Both the position numbers and the translations under genes were made by a program. DNA of 64,000 bases from Sesamum alatum (Eukaryota; Streptophyta; Magnoliopsida; Lamiales; Pedaliaceae). The stretch's first letter is position 1; every line of letters starts with the position of its first letter. The DNA lies in contig JACGWO010000001.1 in NCBI GenBank assembly GCA_034509735.1, positions 30,321,966 through 30,385,965 on the forward strand. Direction: 5' to 3'. The notes beneath the pieces were generated by a model that saw only the letters and a program-made list of their open reading frames with translations, ran no database searches and had not been told where the DNA came from. This document shows, piece after piece, positions 59,371-64,000 of this stretch.

Positions 59371-60303
59371 TCAACGGACCTGTTGTGTTGCCTGCGAGCT
59401 GACTCGGTCCATCTGAACGTCACCTCTTCCTACCATCTCCCTAAGAAGCTGGTAGCGTCTAAGAATGTGCTTGGATCGGTGATGAGATCTCGGTTCCTTT
59501 GCTTGCGCTCCGTTGTTATCGCAGAAGATAACTACGGGTTCCGCAATGCTAGGCACCACACCCAACTTTTGGATGTAGTTTCTCATCCAAACCGTTTCTT
59601 TGGCAGCTTCTGAAGCTGCTATGTATTCGGCCTCAGTGGTCGAATCAGTTGTGGTTGCTTGCTTGGAACTTTTACATGCTACCACACCTCCATTGAGCCT
59701 GAATACATAACCTGACTGAGACTTGGCATCATCGTCATCTGCCTAGAAGCTAGCATCGGTAAAGCCTTCCAGGATCAGTTCTCCATTGCCATAGACCAAA
59801 AACATTTCCTTAGTCCTCCTCAGGTACTTAAGGATGCTCTTGACTGCATTCCAATGTGCCTCTCCTACACAAGACTGATATCTGCTCGTTACACTTAAGG
59901 CGTAAGCGATGTCAGGTCTCGTCCAGTGGACGGCATATTGGATGCTTCCCACGGCAGAAGTATAGGGGACAACTTTCATCCTCTCAAGTTCCTCATCAGT
60001 CTTAGGAGACTGTTTCTTGGATAACTTGATCCCATGCCTCATGGGAAGGAAACCTCGTTTGGAGTTGTCCATGCGAAATCTTTTCAGGACTTTCTTTATA
60101 TACGAGTTTTGGGTTAGTCCTAACATTCTTCTAGATCTGTCCTTGACAATCTGGATGCCAAGAATGTAGGAGGCTTCACCCAAATCTTTCATGGAAAACT
60201 GAGTGGATAACCATGCTTTTGTGTTACCCAACATTCTAACATCATTACCTATAAGTAGAATGTCATCCACAAAAAGCTCCCACTGACCTTCTTGTATACA
60301 CAA
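59371..60303 (-). pseudogene. Copia H RT C-terminus and RNase H
   Basis: Open from 60303 to 59743 with FVDDILLIGNDVRMLGNTKA, STQFSMKDLGEASYILGIQI, VPYTSAVGSIQYAVHWTRPD and GFTDASF, then a stop replacing a codon. After that, RNase H (59685-59371) has KSSKQATTTDSTTEAEYIAA and FCDNNGAQAKEP, with one codon lost after NNGA. The end is frameshifted at QATQQVR. It carries conserved catalytic residues but is broken. Confidence 0.9.
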
Positions 60304-60956
60304 GGGTCAGATTCATTTTTGATGAAATCATAGCCCCGTATGACTTCATCAAAGCGAATGTTCCAGCTTTGGGATGCTTGTTTGAGGCCATAGATGGACT
60401 TCTGGAGACAGCAGACTTTCTGCTCTTCTCCGGCAGCTGTGAATCCCTCCAACTGATCCATGTAGATCTCTTCCTCAACGAAACCATTGAGGAAAGCCGT
60501 TTTCACGTCCATCTGACATATATCATAGTCATACCATGCTGCCATGGCAAGCAGGATCCGAATGGACTTAGCCATGGCTACCGGCGAATAGGTATCCTCA
60601 AAGTCGACCCCGGGTCGTTGAGTGTACCCTTTTGCCATTTTCCTAGCCTTGAAGGTTGTAACTTCTTCATCAATGCCAAGTTTGCGCTTATAGACCCATT
60701 TATAGCCAACTGGCTTAACCCCTTTGGGTGGGTCTACAAGTGTCCAGACTTTGTTCTCATTCATGGAGTCCACTTCGATTTTCATGGCCTCAAGCCATCT
60801 CCCCGAGTCGATGTCAGACATCACCTCCCCGTAAGTCTTGAGATCCTTATCCAATTGACTGGTCGCGCTTAGAAAGCCATACCTCATGGGAGGGCGAGAC
60901 TCTCTAGCTGACCTACGGAGAACGGGAACATCAGTGGTGACTGTGGGTGTTGACAA
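60249..60956 (-). pseudogene. Copia H reverse transcriptase
   Basis: A 235-codon open frame: linker, KVWTLVDPPKGVKPVGYKWV, YKRKLGIDEEVTTFKARKMA, KGYTQRPGVDFEDTYSPVAM, DVKTAFLNGFVEEEIYMDQL, SIYGLKQASQSWNIRFDEVI and CVYKKVSGS. A deletion of about 19 bp next to the YVDD catalytic motif shifts the frame; the next frame resumes at FVDDILL. This alone should abolish activity. Confidence 0.92.
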
Positions 60957-60995
60957 AATAGGAGCTGGCGGTTCAGGTACCGGGGCTGGCTCTTC

Positions 60996-61716
60996 CTAAG
61001 GTCGTTCGTCATGTCTGGCATGCTGAACTTCTCGAGGTTGATCAGCCTTTTGGGTATTTATCCTGAAACCTCTTAGTGAGGTACCCGCGGCTTCTTCTAA
61101 TGACTGATTCGCATCACTTGACTCCTCAAGGATCAGCTCATCAGGTTGGATACCTTCTGAAAATCCTTGTTCCAAGAATACTGCATTCCTCGAAACGAAT
61201 ACCTTTTGTTCCAAGGGGTCATAGAAATAATAACCTACGGTTTCTTTAGGGTATCCAACGAACCTGCACAAACTAGACTTTGATTTCAGCTTGTCTCCCA
61301 CTAGCTTCTTGACGTATGCAGGGCTACCCCACACTTTCAAGTAGTTGTAGGACGCAGGCTTGCCGTGCCAAATCTGATATGGTGTTTGGTTCAATGCACT
61401 GGTTGGCGTCAAGTTTAATAACTTGGTCGCGGTCTCCAATGCGTAGCCCCAAAAAGACAAGGGCAATTTGGTAAAACTCGTCATGGATCGGACCATGTCT
61501 AACAAGGTTCGATTTCTCTTTTCAGAGACCCCATTTAACTGTGGTGTCTTGGGAGGTTTCCATTGAGAGATTATACCATTTTCTTTAAGATAATTAAGGA
61601 ACTCAGTACTAAGGTATTCCCCGCCTCGGTCTGACCGTAGGACTTTAATTTTGCAACCGGTTTGGTTCTCAACTTCAAGCCTGAATTCTTTAAACCTCTC
61701 AAGAGCTTCAGACTTG
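60996..61716 (-). pseudogene. Copia H integrase (C-terminal half of core)
   Basis: Reads on minus SEALERFKEFRLEVENQTGC, LRSDRGGEYLSTEFLNYLKE (second catalytic Asp), then PQLNGVSEKRNRTLLDMVRS (catalytic Glu), YQIWHGKPASYNYLKVWGSP and VFVSRNAVFLEQGF. A one-base insertion at about 61717 separates it from the first part of the core, and a stop at 60996 separates it from RT. Confidence 0.9.
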
Positions 61717-62536
61717 TTACCTCATTAGGTATACATAACCATACTGTGTATGATCATCGGTGAAGGTTATGAAGTAGGAGAACCCGCCTCTGGCTTGCAT
61801 CCTTAGTGGTCCACATACGTCTGTATGGACCAAGTCCAACAGACCTGTGGCAAGCCTGTTTTGTCCTACAAAGGGCTTCTTGGTCATTTTCCCTCTGAGA
61901 CAGGATTCACAAGTTGATAGTTCACTCAAGTCCCCAACCTCTAGGTTCTTTGAGTTTACCAATTTCTTCATCCTATCTTGGAAGATGTGACCTAGCCTTG
62001 AATGCCACAGTTGTGCATTCCCGTTATTATTATGTTGAGCGTTTAGAATGAAATTCGTTTGTTGTAGAACATAGAGACCATTATTAAGCGTACCAAGCAG
62101 ATGAGTAATTTCACCCTTCATCAAATAAAAGCAATTTTTATTGATTATAAATTCATATCCATTATTATCTAACAACAGAATGGAAATGATGTTTCTAATC
62201 ATGCTAGGTACATAATAAATTTGCTCTAGTTCTATACTAATACGATCACTAACTACTAAGGTGGCGGATCCTACTGTTTCTGTCGAGATGGCCTTGCCAT
62301 TTCCAACCTTAAGGATCATATCTCCGCTACTTAATTTTCTGTTTCTTTTCAGCACCTGCAAATCATTGCAAATATGAGCTCCACAGCCGGTATCTAAAAC
62401 CCAAGAAGCAGTGTTAGTAACCATATTAACCTCAATCACAAATATACCTTTCTTGGAGAGGAGTTTGGGGTGATCCCTCTTCCAATGCCCTTTCTCCCGG
62501 CAATGAATACATATATCATTTGCCCCTCGACTGTTG
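61717..62536 (-). pseudogene. Copia H zinc knuckle, protease, pre-integrase and integrase start
   Basis: One open frame. A knuckle-like CIHCREKGHWKRDHPK (last Cys replaced by His), protease WVLDTGCGAHICND, pre-integrase WHSRLGHIFQDRMKKL and CESCLRGKMTKKPF, then the integrase start DLVHTDVCGPLRM and ITFTDDHTQYGYVYLMR with the first catalytic Asp. The frame ends there by a one-base insertion. Confidence 0.92.
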
Positions 62537-63303
62537 CTATGAGTCAACCTTCCTTTTCCCTTTGCCTTTCCCCACTTTGGCGATGGAAACACTTTTAGTG
62601 TTGGCAGCTGCTTTGGCGGCTTTTCCCTTTTCCTTCTTCCTTCTCCAACGTCCAGCACCCTTGCCTTTCGTTTTGGAAGTCGAAGCATCTCCAAACAACA
62701 CCGACGGCGCAGACTTTTTGGTCGTTGCCTCGTATTGCACCAACTTATTAATTAACTCATGGATGCCTTTCTTAAGAGCGTTCATGTTGTAGTTAACAAT
62801 GAATTGGTCGAAGGAGGGTGGGAGTGACTGAAGGATCACATCAATGTACGTCTCGTTATCGAGCTCTGCTTTGAGGTCTTCAAGCTTTTCCACCAAGGTA
62901 AGCATCTTGACCCCATGCTCTTGTACAGAGGACCCTTCGGTCATTTTAGTTCCAAAGAAACGCCTTCGTTGTGACATACCTAGTATGCCGGTCCGGGACC
63001 GCATAGCAATCCCTCAGGCGAGCCATAATGGAAGGGACATCGTCTAGCCTTTCATACTGCTTTTGAATCTCATTCGTCATAGAGGCAAGTATGATGCTAC
63101 GGACTCTCCGGTTATCCTTATGCCAAGTCTTGAACGTCTCACATTCTTCTGGCGTGGATCCTTCCGGCAAGGTCCTAGGAAACGGCTCGTCCATGACATA
63201 GCCTTGGTTCTCATAATCGGGGACTATCCTCAGATTGCGCGTTGTAATTGGTTCCATTAAACTTGTTGGTCTCAAGTATGGTTGATAGTGGGTTCTTAGA
63301 CAT
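62537..63303 (-). pseudogene. Copia H gag
   Basis: ATG at 63303 (MSKNPLSTILETNKFNGTNY). A small deletion near 63243 removes the DWxRN residues and shifts the frame. It continues RNLRIVPDYENQGYVMDEPF, IILASMTNEIQKQYERLDDV and, after a frameshift near 62960, MTEGSSVQEHGVKMLTLVEK, YIDVILQSLPPSFDQFIVNY and a Lys-rich tail. Confidence 0.9.
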
Positions 63304-63561
63304 TTTAAATCAATATTTAAAGAACAGAACTACAATCAGCAGAATAAAAAATCGAAAGTTTTAATAAAATTAAATGCTTGGACTTTAGTCATTTGATGCT
63401 CCCACTATTTATATGAAAACACGACACTCTCAAACGTTGTTTTCGGGAAATCCCTTTCCTAGTGGGCTTGGGATCCACAGCGATCTCCCCCATACCCCGC
63501 TTTTACGATTCGCATGGGAAATAACATGTGGGAGGTATACCATACCATTCTCGTTCCACGA
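63304..63561 (-). other. Copia H leader, truncated
   Basis: Non-coding, with a match to the A and F leaders (gctcccactatt, ttcctagtgggcttg, cccgcttttacgattcgcat). No primer site or LTR is reached before the junction. Confidence 0.75.
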
Positions 63562-64000
63562 GAAGTCACAACTTTTAAGGCTAGGCTTGTAGCTAAGGGA
63601 TACACTCAACGACCCGGGGTCGATTTTGAGGATACCTACTCGCCAGTAGCCATGGCTAAGTCCATTCGGATCCTGCTCGCCATAGCAGCATGGTATGACT
63701 ATGAGATATGGCAGATGGATGTGAAAACGGCCTTCCTCAACGGTTTCGTTGAAGAAGAGATCTATATGGATCAGCCGGAGGGTTTCACGGTCACTGGAGA
63801 AGAACAGAAAGTCTGTCGTCTCCAGAAGTCCATCTATGGCCTCAAACAAGCCTCCCGAAGTTGGAACATTCGCTTTGACGAAGTAATACGGGGGTATGAC
63901 TTCATCAAAAATGAATCCGACCCCTGTGTATACAAGAAGGTCAGTGGGAGCTCAATTGTGTTCCTAGTGCTTTATGTGGATGACATTCTGCTCATTGGTA
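63562..64000 (+). pseudogene. Copia RT fragment, plus strand, runs off window
   Basis: 146 codons open in one frame without a start: EVTTFKARLVAKGYTQRPGV, DFEDTYSPVAMAKSIRILLA, YDYEIWQMDVKTAFLNGFVE, KSIYGLKQASRSWNIRFDEV and the catalytic LVLYVDDILLIG at the window end. It is very close to the RT of element H but in opposite direction, and it keeps the segment H has lost. It begins mid-domain directly against the H leader. Either a truncated insertion, an inversion or an assembly join. Confidence 0.88.

Larger units (their letters stand above)
57314..63561 (-). mobile_element. Copia retrotransposon H, 5' end cut off
   Basis: One LTR (57314-59277) is followed on plus by RNase H, RT, integrase, protease and gag read on minus. 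No second LTR follows: the leader stops at about 63561, where a plus-strand RT fragment begins. It belongs to the same group as A and F and has the better-preserved protease/integrase section. Confidence 0.92.

Noticed and set aside
60369..60872. Plus-strand open frame of 167 codons
   Set aside because: Shadow of the Copia H RT frame on minus; the amino-acid sequence matches no family.
63430..63849. Minus-strand open frame at the right edge
   Set aside because: Shadow of the plus-strand RT fragment; similar shadow frames appear opposite RT in elements A and H.

Overview
This window looks like nuclear DNA from a flowering plant, probably a eudicot. It is AT-rich and packed with long terminal repeat (LTR) retrotransposons of the Copia and Gypsy superfamilies, plus Mutator-like DNA transposons. 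I found no intact host gene, rRNA, tRNA or CRISPR array. The species cannot be named from the sequence. Nearly all coding sequence is decayed transposon protein with frameshifts, stops and deletions.

Layout. 1-974: a terminal-inverted-repeat (TIR) element with a small GC-rich insert. 1896-5072: a complete Mutator-like element (MULE) with a 10-bp target site duplication (TSD). It holds a spliced transposase gene that lacks its catalytic core and an antisense GRF zinc-finger gene with one nonsense codon. 5.7-7.9 kb: several fold-back elements, one (6099-6598) with a perfect 9-bp TSD. 7999-10440: an old Copia pol on the minus strand, split by a TIR element (9851-10274, 10-bp TSD). 10474-20053: a nearly full-length Copia element on the minus strand with LTRs of over 2 kb (element A). 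20054-23692: a scrambled second Copia (B) with an unrelated LTR piece inside. 25009-33973: a third Copia (D, plus strand) whose reverse transcriptase (RT) is split by a solo LTR, itself split by a second solo LTR in the opposite direction; both have exact 5-bp TSDs. 35780-40141: two more solo LTRs, one inside the other, same direction. 40.5-57.3 kb: a Gypsy element resembling the Tat lineage, with gag and protease on plus and an antisense plant-mobile-domain (PMD) gene downstream; its RT and integrase are missing and a 9.3-kb Copia (F, 45230-54543) sits between the two parts. 57314-63561: another Copia (H, minus). 63562-64000: a plus-strand Copia RT fragment, inverted relative to H and running off the window.

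How the parts relate. Elements A, F, H and the solo LTRs belong to one group of Copia elements: LTRs of about 2 kb that read TGTTAGAATAGGTGAC or a close variant at the 5' end in coding direction, an initiator-Met tRNA primer site where visible, and a shared internal LTR block. The nesting gives an insertion order: D before the outer solo LTR before the inner one; E1 before E2; the Gypsy before F. The points most worth following up are the antisense PMD gene, the LTR core conserved between diverged families, the GC-rich hairpin in the F leader, and the nested solo LTRs.
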